Positions 1 through 10,988 of a stretch of 64,000 nucleotides of DNA are shown here, one piece after another. The DNA comes from Cunninghamella blakesleeana (taxonomy: Eukaryota > Mucoromycota > Mucoromycetes > Mucorales > Cunninghamellaceae). The DNA is taken from positions 1,302,001 to 1,366,000 of the forward strand of contig JAFCIZ010000008.1 in the NCBI GenBank assembly GCA_017871115.1, in the 5' to 3' direction. The notes beneath the pieces are model-generated. The model searched no databases, was not told the origin of the DNA, and saw nothing but the letters and a program-made list of their open reading frames with translations. Each line of letters begins with the position of its first letter. Within the stretch, counting starts at the first letter, position 1. Position numbers and translations under genes: made by a program.

Positions 1-449
1 TTTGCGTAGGTAAACATCATAATGCATTTGGGTGCACACACACACATATATATATACATATATGATTATATATATGGTTACACTGATTTTATTTTCTATA
101 GAGATAAAACAGAAAATTTCATTTTTCTGATCAATATTATAGTGTTTCATTATTATATATTAATATGGCTATTATTGTATTATTCTAATAGCAGTAGTTT
201 TTTGTGAGTCGGGCTTAGTAAAGTTTACTTGTTTTCAAGTGTTAGGATAAATAAATACTTAAAGCCTATAAAGATTATACTTTACTTAAAGCAGAATATA
301 CAAGCCAATTTATTTTTACTTTTAATCTCTTTTATAATCATTGCTTTTAGTTACCTTTTTTTTTACTTTATATTATTTATTATTAGCCATTTATTTTATA
401 TATTTATCTTTAGTCAAATACCAAAGTTTTTAATTAAATTCAAGTTGTC
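1..449. other. A+T-rich left edge, no supported gene
   Basis: This stretch holds a CA/TA-rich run near 38-80 and T-rich sequence. The short open frames here are low-complexity (Ile/Tyr/Phe/Leu) and one starts with TTG, so none is called. It is probably the 5' flank of the gene starting at 450. Confidence 0.5.
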
Positions 450-2450
450 ATGGTTGAATATAGCGCGATTAGTGTTGAAGAATGTCTAAAAGGAGAATAT
501 GAAGAAAACGAACAAAAGGAAATGGCTGTACAATGTACGTTTCCAATCCAATTTAGGAAGTGGTTCGTGTGGGGTATTTTTTTGCTCTCATTGCTACTAA
601 CTGTGCTTGTAATTTTTTGGCCATTTATTACTTGGATAATAGTCAGATATAAAGTAGTTCATTATCCTGATGAATGGACGCAAACCTATAATGCAAGACA
701 TCGTTTGGATGGGGAAATGGATCCTTGGGGAGCTACATCACAAAGGTTGGAAACCGCTATGTTACGCTCGGTCTCTATAGAAAGTCGTTATTTTTTAGAA
801 CCGTGGTATGAAAGACCAGCTTTCCCATTACTAACTGATAATGATAATACGTATTTGAAAGGCGACAATATATTGATGCGCCGATCTGATTGGTACACTG
901 GGAACCAGACACCACAAGAATATTATGATCAGAAACTAGTGAATTGGATTGAATATCGTGGTAATTGTAGTAGTAGAAACTTTACGCTCACTCATCCTAA
1001 CTACATGGAGGTAACTATCGGGAGTATATGGCCAAAAATAAAAATAAAAAACTCTTGTGAGCTAAATGCACTACTGACGCTAGCATATCTCGATAATTCA
1101 TACCGTCAAAAACACCAATCTAGCTCAAGGTTAAGATATGCAGCCGTTAGTGTCGGGGTTTCCAGTATTATGTTATTTATAATTGGTGTAAGGCAATGGT
1201 TGCGATTGTTTATACTTGATAAACATCCCTCTGGTATCTGGCATGAATATATATTTCGCTGGTGGAGAAGCTTTACTTATGACAAGACTGTTCGAATGGA
1301 TGAACCTTCTTACCCTATGTATGGTAAAGGGCAAATTATTCCTTGGCCCGGTTGCAATTGGTCTGGTAGGAAAGATGTGGTCCACATATATGATGCTATT
1401 AAGGGACAAATGCGTGAAGTAGTGTTTGGTGGTAAGAAAGGTACTGTCTTTATATGTGCTAGAGAAAATATTCCATTGCACATAGCTGCCATTAGCCATC
1501 AATGGTCTGACGGCATTTTTAGTTCTAGTGGCTGCTCTGATGAGACTCGGCAGTTTTTGCGTGATCATCAACATAAATATGCTTTGGATGGATATTGGCT
1601 GGATGCCTGTGCGTTTGCCGAGGTAGGGATCCATAAAAAATTTGGATTATCAGTGATGGGCTCCATATATAGAATAGCAAGTCATGTGTTAATTATAGTT
1701 AGACCAGGCAATTTGGATGCTTGGATGACAAGATTGTGGTGTGTACAAGAGCGATATAATGCCACGGTGATCATGGTATCTGATGGGTTATCTCCAGCTC
1801 AAGTACAGGACAAAACTTCGTTTATGGATGTGAATATTGATAGATACAATATAGTACATACATGCCAACAATTGTTGAAAAAAAAATGCTATCGTACTTC
1901 CGACCATGGCTACATATTATGGGCGTTAGTTGGTGAGCCAGAGTCTTCAGAAAAAAATGAATTTTTCGCCAGTTTTTCTTATATTGGAGCATGGTTAGTA
2001 GTAGCAATTTTAATTGGCTTCTTTTCTTGGAATGATATTACATTCTGGTTTGCTTGCATACCTAGTTTTGTGATCATGTATATTGGTGATATATTACTAA
2101 AGGTTGCCCGTTATCCGATCGTTTTTTCACGGGGTACATTAGCCGATATCCTACCTAAATTGTCTCAAGTGTCGAGTGGAGTGTTATTAAATTCTTCCGC
2201 TAGACAAAGTGAAAAATACTGTTGCTGGGCCCCAGAGAAAGCTACTTTAGAAGATTTGGCCTTTGGTGTTAATATGAGAGTATCTGAAATTGGATTAGAG
2301 TATGAACCTGCTGCATTTTCAGTTCCTGGAGGTCGTTGTGGTCGAAATTATCAAAGGATTGATCAGGTATTAGGTTGGGGTTACATTGGTAATTTTTATG
2401 GAAAGCTTTTCAACAGAAAAAAGTGGCGCCTCGAATCGTTCTCTTTTTAA
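450..2450 (+). CDS. Membrane-anchored HET-like domain protein (heterokaryon-incompatibility type)
   Basis: This is a single-exon 666-aa protein starting at ATG 450. Hydrophobic segments lie near residues 38-66, 230-256 and 511-550. Between the second and third is a HET-like block: AAISHQWSDG (about 346-355), YWLDACAF (about 381), VMGSIYRIASHVLII (about 402-417) and RLWCVQE (about 428). The order matches the HET consensus: an ALSYxWG-like strand, then a WIDxxCI-like strand, then MxxIYxxAxxV, then RxWCxQE. In ascomycetes HET domains drive nonself recognition and cell death after hyphal fusion; here the function is inferred only. The four-Cys/His pattern of a zinc domain is absent, and no NACHT or repeat domain is fused. 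The C-terminal 110 residues are soluble and unrecognised. The nearest same-strand neighbour is the heme gene 566 bp downstream. It is confidently a gene; the family call is from pattern only. Confidence 0.72.
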   Translation: MVEYSAISVEECLKGEYEENEQKEMAVQCTFPIQFRKWFVWGIFLLSLLLTVLVIFWPFITWIIVRYKVVHYPDEWTQTYNARHRLDGEMDPWGATSQRLETAMLRSVSIESRYFLEPWYERPAFPLLTDNDNTYLKGDNILMRRSDWYTGNQTPQEYYDQKLVNWIEYRGNCSSRNFTLTHPNYMEVTIGSIWPKIKIKNSCELNALLTLAYLDNSYRQKHQSSSRLRYAAVSVGVSSIMLFIIGVRQWLRLFILDKHPSGIWHEYIFRWWRSFTYDKTVRMDEPSYPMYGKGQIIPWPGCNWSGRKDVVHIYDAIKGQMREVVFGGKKGTVFICARENIPLHIAAISHQWSDGIFSSSGCSDETRQFLRDHQHKYALDGYWLDACAFAEVGIHKKFGLSVMGSIYRIASHVLIIVRPGNLDAWMTRLWCVQERYNATVIMVSDGLSPAQVQDKTSFMDVNIDRYNIVHTCQQLLKKKCYRTSDHGYILWALVGEPESSEKNEFFASFSYIGAWLVVAILIGFFSWNDITFWFACIPSFVIMYIGDILLKVARYPIVFSRGTLADILPKLSQVSSGVLLNSSARQSEKYCCWAPEKATLEDLAFGVNMRVSEIGLEYEPAAFSVPGGRCGRNYQRIDQVLGWGYIGNFYGKLFNRKKWRLESFSF

Positions 2451-3015
2451 TACAGATAAATGTAATTATAAATATTTTGATTAATTTTACTATTATCATT
2501 ATTATTATTATTATTATTTAAAAAAGGTGATAAATTACTATTTATATCATATTAAAATGTTATGTAATGAATAAAGTTTATATATATGTTAATTTTCTTA
2601 GTAAAAATATTTAACAGTATTTAAAATATCAATGGTATTAGGTCCGTAATATCATGTTCTTTAAAGAAAAGTCAATACACAGAGAAAAATAAGTTTACTT
2701 AATAAAATAAAAATCAATAATTTAGAAGCAATATGTTGGTGTAATTATATTATTTTAAATATTATAGTTTTATTTATTTATTTTCATACAATATTTTATA
2801 TAAACAAGTCTTATAAAATTATATTTTATGCTCATTCATTGTCAATTTTTATTCTAATATATATTATACTGTTTTAAATTTTATTGAAACCTTATTTTTA
2901 CTAGGGAAATAGGTTAAGGTAAACTCCGTTTATAAATTTATTTTCAAAAATAACAAAATATTATTAGTCACTCCTTTCTTTCCATTTCTTTTTTTAACAA
3001 AAACCAGACTTTAGA
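2451..3015. other. Intergenic, A+T-rich
   Basis: This contains the terminator side of the HET-like gene (an ATT trinucleotide run near 2495-2518 and AATAAA-like A/T blocks) and the promoter of the uroporphyrinogen decarboxylase gene, with a TTTCTTTCC/TTTCTTTTTT pyrimidine tract just before its ATG. No other coding sequence was seen. Confidence 0.5.
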
Positions 3016-4378
3016 ATGGCTCTCACTACAACCAACTTTCCTCCTCTCAAAAACGATCTTATTTTACGCGTATCTAGAGGTAAAAATATATGAATAATAT
3101 ATATATATATATATTGAATATAAATTATATAGTAGATTAATATATATTTATATATTAATACTATTATTGTTATTATTATATTTCTCTTATATTTACTTTT
3201 ATTTCAGGTGAAAAGGTTGAAAAGGCTCCTATATGGATTATGCGACAAGCTGGAAGATATTTACCAGGTAAGTAAAGTATATATTTATATGTTATTTAGT
3301 TTTTTAGAAAAAAGGAAAGAAAATAGAAAACAAAAAGGTTTTAATACTTTATATTAATATATATATATACCTATTTTCTTTTCTTTTTTTATAAAAAAAA
3401 GAATTCCATAAAGTTAGAAAACATCATAGTTTCTTTGAAATTTGTCGTACACCCGAATTAGCTTGTGAATTAACCTTACAACCAATTGATCGATATGGAG
3501 AATTATTGGATGCTTCTATTATATTTTCAGATATTTTAGTTATTCCTCAAGCACTTGGTTTAGAAGTAACAATGGTTGAAGGACGTGGGCCAGTATTTCC
3601 TGAACCTTTAGTTACACCAGAAGATTTGAAACGTTTAGTGGTTGACGTGAATGTGGATGAAGCATTAGGTTATGTGTATAAAGCCATTACTTTAACTAGA
3701 CATAAATTAGATGGAAGAGTGCCTTTATTTGGGTTTATTGGTGCACCTTGGACCTTGATGGCTTATATGATTGAAGGTGGAGGTAGTAAAACTTTATCTA
3801 AGGCTAAATCTTGGTTATGGAAATACCCTCAAGATACACATCATTTATTGCAACGTATTACTGATGTTGCTGTTGAATTTTTGGTTGGCCAAGTTCGTGC
3901 AGGTGCTCAAATGTTACAAGTCTTTGATAGTTGGGCTGGTGAATTATCTCCTCATGATTTTACTACTTATTCATTACCTTATATTCAACAAATTGGTACA
4001 AAGGTTAAACAAAAGTTAAAAGAAGAAGGTTTAGATAATGTTCCTATGACTATTTTCGCTAAAGGTGCTTGGTTTGCTTTGGAACAATTGGCTGATTTAG
4101 GTACTTATGAAGTAGTTTCTTTAGATTGGACCATTGATCCTGAATATGCTCGTAAAGTTACAAAAGGAAAAGTTGTTTTACAAGGTAATATGGATCCCTC
4201 CGTTTTATATGGTGGTGAAGATGCTATTCGTACTACTGCTACAAGAATGGTGAAGGCTTTTGGTAATGATAAACATATTGCTAATCTTGGTCACGGTATT
4301 TTACCAACTGTTGATCCTGAAGCCCTTCGCGTTTATTTAGATACAGTTCATAAAGTTTCTGCTGAAATCAGAAAATAG
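3016..4378 (+). CDS. HEM12: Uroporphyrinogen decarboxylase
   Basis: The enzyme converts uroporphyrinogen III to coproporphyrinogen III in the cytosol, the fifth step of heme synthesis. Exons are 3016-3079, 3208-3267 and 3402-4378, giving 366 aa, the normal family length. Signature 1 ([12 protein letters not shown]) is rebuilt across the exon 2/3 junction. [12 protein letters not shown] carries the catalytic Asp, [17 protein letters not shown] is signature 2, and [16 protein letters not shown] carries the C-terminal His. The first intron splits a Gly codon and the second a Glu codon. The ATG follows a pyrimidine-rich tract. No key residue is missing. A second heme enzyme, hydroxymethylbilane synthase, lies 16 kb downstream on the same strand. 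Confidence 0.97.
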
Positions 4379-5833
4379 AGAAGAAAAAAAAAAAGTACTT
4401 TATATCTTTATTTTGTATATGTATATATAACTATATATTGATCTATTTATATAATTGTATATTAAATCAATTTGTCTTTTAAATAAATTTAAATACAATG
4501 ATAATAATAATGGTAGTAATACTTCGATTATATTAAGACAAATTATTATCATGGAAGCTTCAGGTTATATCTTATATTTTGATAGTTGTTTATAATGTAA
4601 TTGTTAGAATGATTTTTATTCTGATGTTAATAATAGATGAATATAGTGTATCATAGAAATTACAAAAAGTGAAGTATTATATGAAAAAGTAAATATAAAG
4701 AAGTTTCCATCCTATTGATGCTTTCTATAATCCATAAAACTTTTTTTTAAAGAAATCTAAAGATGAAAAATAGATTTCTTTCTATTCTATATTAAATATG
4801 AAAAATAATAACTATAATTTTATTAGTGTATGCATTATTATACATAATATATTTTTTAATTTTTATATTTTAATATACTGATATTTGATAATATTGGCAA
4901 CCTCGGCATATTTAGTAATATAAATTATAAATTCTCTGATGATTGTATCTTATTCTTAATATTATTCTTATAGGTCAGTAAAAAAAAAAAAAAGATCTAG
5001 CATTACCAACAGCTTGAGAAAAGTTGTCTTTGTGTATATCATTATTAGTCATTTCATCAATGGTGCTCTATAATTATTAGATACTTTATTACCATTAAGT
5101 ATTTTATCAATTAATTAAAATTAAATAATATATATATGTATATATACCAGTGCCTAACTTTATGTACTGTGGTTTGAAATCTATAGGACAAAACATGAAC
5201 AATATTCCCTTCTTCTTCATCAGGGAACAAATTATTGAATTATTGAACTTTTCATTATTTAATGTTAAAATTTATATAAGATAATATTTATAATACATTC
5301 TACAATAAACTACACCTTTCATCCTGCATTTGTAATTTATTTTGATCCAAATATTTTTTTAATAAACTCTATTACTGCTATTACTGTTGTTCTTGTCTAA
5401 AAGATATTCTGAAATCGTTTTCATACAGTTTATAGAATTTAATTATATATATTATATCAAAGTGTTATTTTTTTTTAATATTTTTTGTACTCTTCATATT
5501 AGTATTTAAGTAGCTCTACCATTGAATTACTGTTACTTATTTTTAAATTTTAAAAAGGTGTTTGAAAAAAAAGAACAAAGAAATTATTGTAATTTAAATC
5601 CAGCCTTTTTTTCTATAACTTTTGCATGATATTTATATATTAGTATTACTATATATTTATTTTTTTAGTGTATATTTGCTTTATTTTATTTAGTTTTATA
5701 TTTTTGAAATTATTACATATTTAATAATATTAATAAAAAATTATAATCAAATAAGTACGTACAATAAGATATATTATATCTAGTCATAAATTAAACTAAC
5801 TCAATATACAATTTAATTTACATGTATATTTTT
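4379..5833. other. Long A+T-rich intergenic region
   Basis: This is the 3' flank between two tail-to-tail genes. It has many poly(T), poly(A) and TA tracts. Short minus-strand stretches near 5040-5085 and 5160-5260 read as protein-like in more than one frame and may be coding debris, but no gene model holds together. Confidence 0.4.
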
Positions 5834-7726
5834 TTAGGCATTATTAATATTTACATTGCTTTCATCTGATCGAAGTTCTACATTTGTTTCTTCTAACACA
5901 CCATACACTTTACTTGGATCTACAGCAATATCAGGTCTAAAGTTTTCAGAATAAGAAAATGAATGACGAGCCTTACGAATGGGACTATATTTTAAAAACT
6001 AAACATATATACATAAATAAATATATCATAACGAGTATTTTTTTTTATCCTAGTTTTATTTCTCCTTTTCCTCTTTTCTCCTCCAATTTTTTAAATTCGT
6101 TTATAATATATCACTTTACAGCTCCAGTTGCTCCTAAATGACCTTCATGCCGTAAAAATAATGCCTTCATTGACCCTTGAGACCAGAATTTTATAGCATA
6201 AGATAAAGTGTTCATAGTAATAGGATGACCCCGAATAAAACATCCACCAAAATAAATTCGTTTAACATCATGCTGTTTTGCATTCAAGTAGGCGATTTGA
6301 CCAATATTATTACTATGTATTCCATTGAATATATGAATAGATTTGTATAAATATATTTTATATATGTACATAAAATTAATATATAAAATCTTCCATTTAC
6401 CTAACCATAAATAATAAACTTTTTGCAATATCTGCCTTGTTAAATTGATTATCGGAAGGCTGTTTTCCTTTTCTAAATACTCTTCCAAAGCTCGAAGCAA
6501 TTTTACTAGCTTTTAATCCCAATTTTGAATAATCTGTACCATAAATATCACCTACTAATAGATCTACATTTCGATTATCTCCTGTCACTGACATTTCCAA
6601 CATTTCTATAGTATAATATAAAAGAAGCAGTTTTTAATAAATGAAGCAGTATATATATATATCGTTATCATATTTTTATACTTACCATCGAAAGACCCTG
6701 CTTTGGTTAATAAAGACATTAGACCCCATAAAGTACCACCACCTAACTATTAAATAGTAATATTATGAAAATTTTTAATTTAAATAATTTATTTATTTTA
6801 AAAAAATATGAAATTATACTATTTTACTTACAGAAGTACCACTGATACGTGTAAATTCCTCAGGTCCAGTTACCTTTAAAATGCTATATTCATTGTTAAT
6901 ATCTCAAGAATTTATTCCTTCCTTTTTTTTAAAAAAATAAAATAAAATAATAATAATCTAAATTGTCTATTTACCTAACACCTGATCCAATATTTACAAG
7001 CTAAAAAATAAGAAAGAAAAAAATAAAATAAAATAATTAAGCATATACATATAATTTTTTTATTTATTTACTTTTTTTTTTTATGTATGGATCTTTACTA
7101 TATAAGGGTATATCTGGGATGTTGTAGTTGTTTCAAATTGCATTGGATCGCTTTCTTGTTCATCATAAGTAAAAACTTCATAAGGGATTTCAGTAATAAA
7201 AAAATCCAAACCTGTGATTAAACATTCCATTTCATCTTCCTTTTGTATCTCAACACCTGGTAATTGGCTTTTTAATTTTTCGTAATATAAATGAGCACCA
7301 CCGCCCGTTGCTTTTAATACCATGGGTGGACGAGACCTTACTATACTTGAGCTATCATTAGCTTTCTCTTTTTCACAAATATCAACATCTTTTAATAAGT
7401 CAACAATAAAGGATATACAGTCATCGATTTTTTCGGTCTCAAATTTTTTAAAATGAAGTCTGCCACCAGTTTTTCCTTTTGAAGAGGTAAAATAAACAAT
7501 TTTTGCTAATGAACCACCAATCTATTTATACGTGTATAAATATATATATATATGATATTAGTTGCTCATACTTTTTATTTCAATATAAAATATAACTTTT
7601 TATTTAATATTTTACATCAACAGCTATTTGAGCTACATGTTCTATTTGATTAGGTAAAACAATATCTCTAGTTTCATGTGTAGCATTATTGATTGCTTCG
7701 GATACTGAAGCACCAATAACATTCAT
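5834..7726 (-). CDS. CAB1: Pantothenate kinase (eukaryotic type II)
   Basis: It phosphorylates pantothenate, the first and rate-limiting step of coenzyme A synthesis. Eight exons 5'->3': 7726-7616, 7521-7099, 7000-6975, 6883-6832, 6746-6686, 6605-6401, 6312-6115, 5984-5834, giving 408 aa. Visible blocks are the ATP-site strand [105 protein letters not shown] and [14 protein letters not shown], in the canonical order. Exon 3 is only 26 nt and encodes the nucleotide-binding IGSG turn. The last junction (donor GTGATA at 6114) is chosen because it gives an open C-terminus of about 50 residues; a GTAAAG donor 5 nt upstream is an alternative. Confidence 0.93.
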
Positions 7727-8251
7727 ATTATAAATCTACTTATTTGATATATGTGAAAAAAAAGGTAAAGAAAAGAAAGGAAATAATTTTAGAAGAAAAA
7801 TTTTTCTTTTGGTTAATAAAAGCGCATTTTTTTTATAATAATTTGATACTCCGTGAACCTTAATTTTTTTTGCTTCCATTCTTTTCCATTACAGTTGAGG
7901 ATCGTGATTAAAATTACTTTCCTTTTTTTATTGCAAGTAAAACTAGCTTAGATTGATTTATTATTTAATTATATTTATACATTAAATATAATCTAATATG
8001 TGTATTAATGATATCTCGAAATCAGCTTCAATTATAAATTATGGTGTTTTTTACATATAAGCAACTTTTTGATTAAATTACCCCATTTACAAATCGCGTT
8101 AATGATTAAAATGATAAAAGATAAAGTGCATACTATCAATAGTCTATCTTTACAAAAATTATTGTCAATTCCATGATAAATATTCAATTAAAAAAGAAAT
8201 AAGAATGTTTATTCTATCTGGAAATTGTAATTACTTGATTTTTTTCATGTT
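7727..8251. other. Intergenic, A+T-rich
   Basis: This is the promoter side of the pantothenate kinase gene and the 3' flank of the coiled-coil gene, both on the minus strand. It contains T- and A-homopolymer runs. No reading frame or RNA gene was recognised. Confidence 0.45.
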
Positions 8252-8710
8252 TTAAGGCTTAATCTGTGAGCGTAGTTGGTCAAGTTCATTATTAATATTA
8301 ACTAAATCCTCTTTTAGTGTTTTTAATAAAGTTTCTTTATCTTGATCATCGTCACCCTGTGAATCTGTTTTATTTTCTTGACTATTTGATAACTCTATTT
8401 CTACTTTTTGTATTTGTAATTTTAATATCTGTTGTATCTTTTGATGATGTTGTAATTTTTTATTTAAATCTGTTAACCATTGTGGATCTTTATTTAAAGT
8501 TAATTCTTGATCACTTATATGTTTGGTATTTGATATTAATAATTTTATTTGTTGTTGAAATTTAGCTTGCTTTTGTTTTTCTAACTGAATTTCGTCCTGA
8601 TAATTTTGTATTTCATTTTCTATTATATCTAATTCATTTTGTTGTTGATTTGTATCTTTTGCTGATTCTACTTCTACTGCTTGAAAGATATTATTATTAC
8701 TTTTATCCAT
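8252..8710 (-). CDS. Small coiled-coil protein, family not recognised
   Basis: This is an intronless 152-aa reading frame from ATG 8710. The sequence is dominated by Gln, Glu, Lys, Asn, Leu and Ile, with two long heptad-like stretches (about residues 25-65 and 80-110) separated by a short segment around Pro-Gln-Trp-Leu. An acidic SQGDDDQDKE linker precedes a third helix with a Leu-rich ending. There is no signal peptide, membrane helix or catalytic motif. It is divergently arranged with the amino-acid transporter gene, sharing a 313-bp upstream region. Coiled-coil character is clear, but no function can be assigned. The frame length in such A+T-rich DNA and the consistent amphipathic pattern make it likely to be real. 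Confidence 0.6.
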   Translation of the reverse strand: MDKSNNNIFQAVEVESAKDTNQQQNELDIIENEIQNYQDEIQLEKQKQAKFQQQIKLLISNTKHISDQELTLNKDPQWLTDLNKKLQHHQKIQQILKLQIQKVEIELSNSQENKTDSQGDDDQDKETLLKTLKEDLVNINNELDQLRSQIKP

Positions 8711-9023
8711 AATTCGTTTTAAATAAAAGAATAATAAGCTGTATAAAAAAAAATCTCGGAAAAAAAAAGCTTTAAATTAACTTTTAAAGTCAGTGGTTGA
8801 ATGTGACCGGACCGCACCCAATAGAAATTGGATTTCCATTTTTTTTTCAGCATTCTTTTCCTTCTCCCCTTATTTTCACTAAATAATTTCTGATTTTTTT
8901 CCCCTCTTTCTTTTTCCTTTCTTCCCTTCCTTTCCTTTTTTTTTTTTTGGATTCTTTCTTTCTTTCTTTTTTTTTTTTAAATATATTACTGTCATTTTGC
9001 TATAAAAATATATAAATTTAAAA
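8711..9023. promoter_or_regulatory. Divergent promoter between coiled-coil gene and transporter
   Basis: This is a 313-bp head-to-head intergenic region. It has a G+C-richer block near 8790-8831, followed by a long CT/T-rich tract (about 8838-8985) leading to the transporter ATG. The same pyrimidine-tract arrangement precedes several other genes here. Promoter activity is inferred from position. Confidence 0.55.
8818..8831. promoter_or_regulatory. Inverted CCAAT-box pair
   Basis: CCAAT, a 4-nt spacer AGAA, then ATTGG forms a perfect 14-bp inverted repeat inside the divergent promoter. CCAAT is the recognition core of the HAP/NF-Y complex. One box faces each gene. Binding is inferred, not shown. 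Confidence 0.45.
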
Positions 9024-10577
9024 ATGACTTCTGCAGCATATACACCTGTAGATAGTCATGATGAAAGATCTATCGTTTCTTCTTCAGCAGTAACAACAAC
9101 CGATATAACTAGTTGGGAAGATGATCAAAGGCCATTATTATCACATGCTTCATCTTTATATCAACAAGAAATAGAAGATTGTCCAGAATTAATACCAACA
9201 GCCACACCAGCAAGTTGTTCAATCAATTTAGCCAACACTATATTAGGAACCGGGATGCTGGCCATGCCGTCAGCTATGGCCTCTGTTGGATTAATACCAG
9301 GTATTTTTGTTATTTTATTTTCAGCTATTGCCTCAGGATTAGGATTGTATTTTTTATCGTGCTGTGCTCGCCATACCAACGGCCGTCATGCTTCTTTTTT
9401 TGCTATATCCAAATTAACATGGCCTAAAATGGCAGTGGTTTTTGATTTAGCTATAGCTATCAAATGTTTCGGCGTGGCCATCAGTTATCTTATTATTATT
9501 GGTGATTTGATGCCTCAAGTTATCCTATCCTTTTTTGAAAATTCGAAAGATAGTACTATTTTAATGGATCGTCGGTTTTGGATCACTCTATTTATGATTA
9601 TTGCTATTTTACCACTCAGCTTTTTAAGAAAGTTGGATTCTTTAAAATATACCAGTATTGTGGCGTTGATCGCTGTCATTTATTTATGTGCTATTGTTGT
9701 TGAGCATTATTTTGCTTCCGATTTTGTCCCTCCTCCTGATGGCAGTGTAAAATTAGTGGATATTTCATCTACTTTCCTTAGCCGTTTACCTGTATTTGTA
9801 TTTGCTTTTACTTGTCATCAAAATGTAAGTAGGAAAGAAAAATAAAACTATATAAGCATATAATAGTATATATATAATTAATTTATATGGTTAATTGCTT
9901 GTTTTAATAGATATTTTCAGTTTATAATGAACTTCGAGATAATAGTCAATATGCTGTCAACAAAACTATTGGTATTTCTATTGGATCTTCCACTATTATT
10001 TATGAAGCGATTGCTATATTAGGTTATTTAAGTTTTGGCAAAAATGTTAGTGGCAATGTGATATCGGAATGTATGTAAACAATAACATAACAATAATAAT
10101 AATAATAATAATAATAATTTTATTAATACCAATAATATGTATATAGATCATCAAAGTTTATTTGTTGCTGGTGGTAGATTAGCTATAGTTATATTAGTTG
10201 TATTCAGTTATCCATTGCAAGCTCACCCATGCCGGGCATCATTAGATAAAGTCTTAGCATGGAGAACGCCTGAAGCACGAGGGCTTAAAGTACCACCACC
10301 TCCTTCACCTTTTAAATATTTTGCAATGACAACTGCTATATTAATATTAAGTTATTTGGTTGCTATTACAGTATCAAAGTTAGATCTTGTACTCGCTTTT
10401 GTTGGTTCAACAGGTTCAACTACTATTTCATTTATTTTACCTGGTTTATTTTATTTTAAAATTCATGAAAATGATCCTTGGAAACCTGGTAAAATTACAG
10501 CTGTCGCCTTAGCTACTTACGGTATACTGGTTATGGTTGTTTGTTTAACTTTTAATATCATTAACTTGATTCATTAA
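9024..10577 (+). CDS. Vacuolar-type amino acid transporter (AAAP family, AVT5/6/7-like)
   Basis: This is a multi-pass amino-acid/proton transporter of the AAAP (SLC38-like) family. Exons are 9024-9824, 9911-10070 and 10147-10577, giving 463 aa. An N-terminal hydrophilic stretch of about 60 residues rich in Ser/Thr/Asp precedes the first helix, which carries the family signature NLANTILGTGMLAMP. Further marks are the TM3-4 region IAIKCFGVAISYLIIIGDLMPQ, PLSFLRKLDSLKYTS, VFVFAFTCHQNIFSVYNE and the late block SYPLQAHPCRASLDK. About eleven hydrophobic segments are visible. The AVT5-7 subgroup exports amino acids from the vacuole; that subgroup is my best match from the GTGMLAMP and CHQNI signatures, and substrate specificity cannot be read. 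Confidence 0.88.
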
Positions 10578-10988
10578 TGTATATTTATTTATAAAATATA
10601 TATATATATATATAATATACATATAGATAGAACTATTTTTATTATTATTATGATTTAATTTATTATTAAAAAGAGAAAAAAAAAATACCCCTATGATTGT
10701 ATTATTTTATTTTTAAACAATGAAATAATAGAAAGAACAATGATAGTAGATAATAATAAGAATTTTGCTACAAAAGATAAATAATAAAATAATTATTATT
10801 ACTTTATATAATGAATCATTAATTGATTTTATTCATAGAAATGAAATAAGTATTTTTTTTTTTTTGTTTTTTACTTTTATTTTTTTAAATATATAAATAT
10901 AAATATACATTTTTATATTTATTTTATTTATTTTATCTTCATTTATATATTTACTATATTTATTATTTTTATTATTATAGAAAAACGG
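10578..10988. other. Intergenic, homopolymer-rich
   Basis: This has (TA)n at 10597-10615 and long A and T runs. A TTATTATAG acceptor-like sequence ends 9 nt before the ATG at 10989, so a 5'-UTR intron in the next gene is possible. Nothing else was recognised. Confidence 0.4.

Noticed and set aside
229..489. 86-codon plus-strand ORF overlapping the start of the HET-like gene
   Set aside because: It starts with TTG, is almost all Phe/Leu/Ile/Tyr from A+T-rich DNA, and overlaps a far better gene in another frame.
1173..1634. 153-codon minus-strand ORF inside the HET-like gene
   Set aside because: Antisense shadow of the HET-domain coding region; no domain, no supporting signal.
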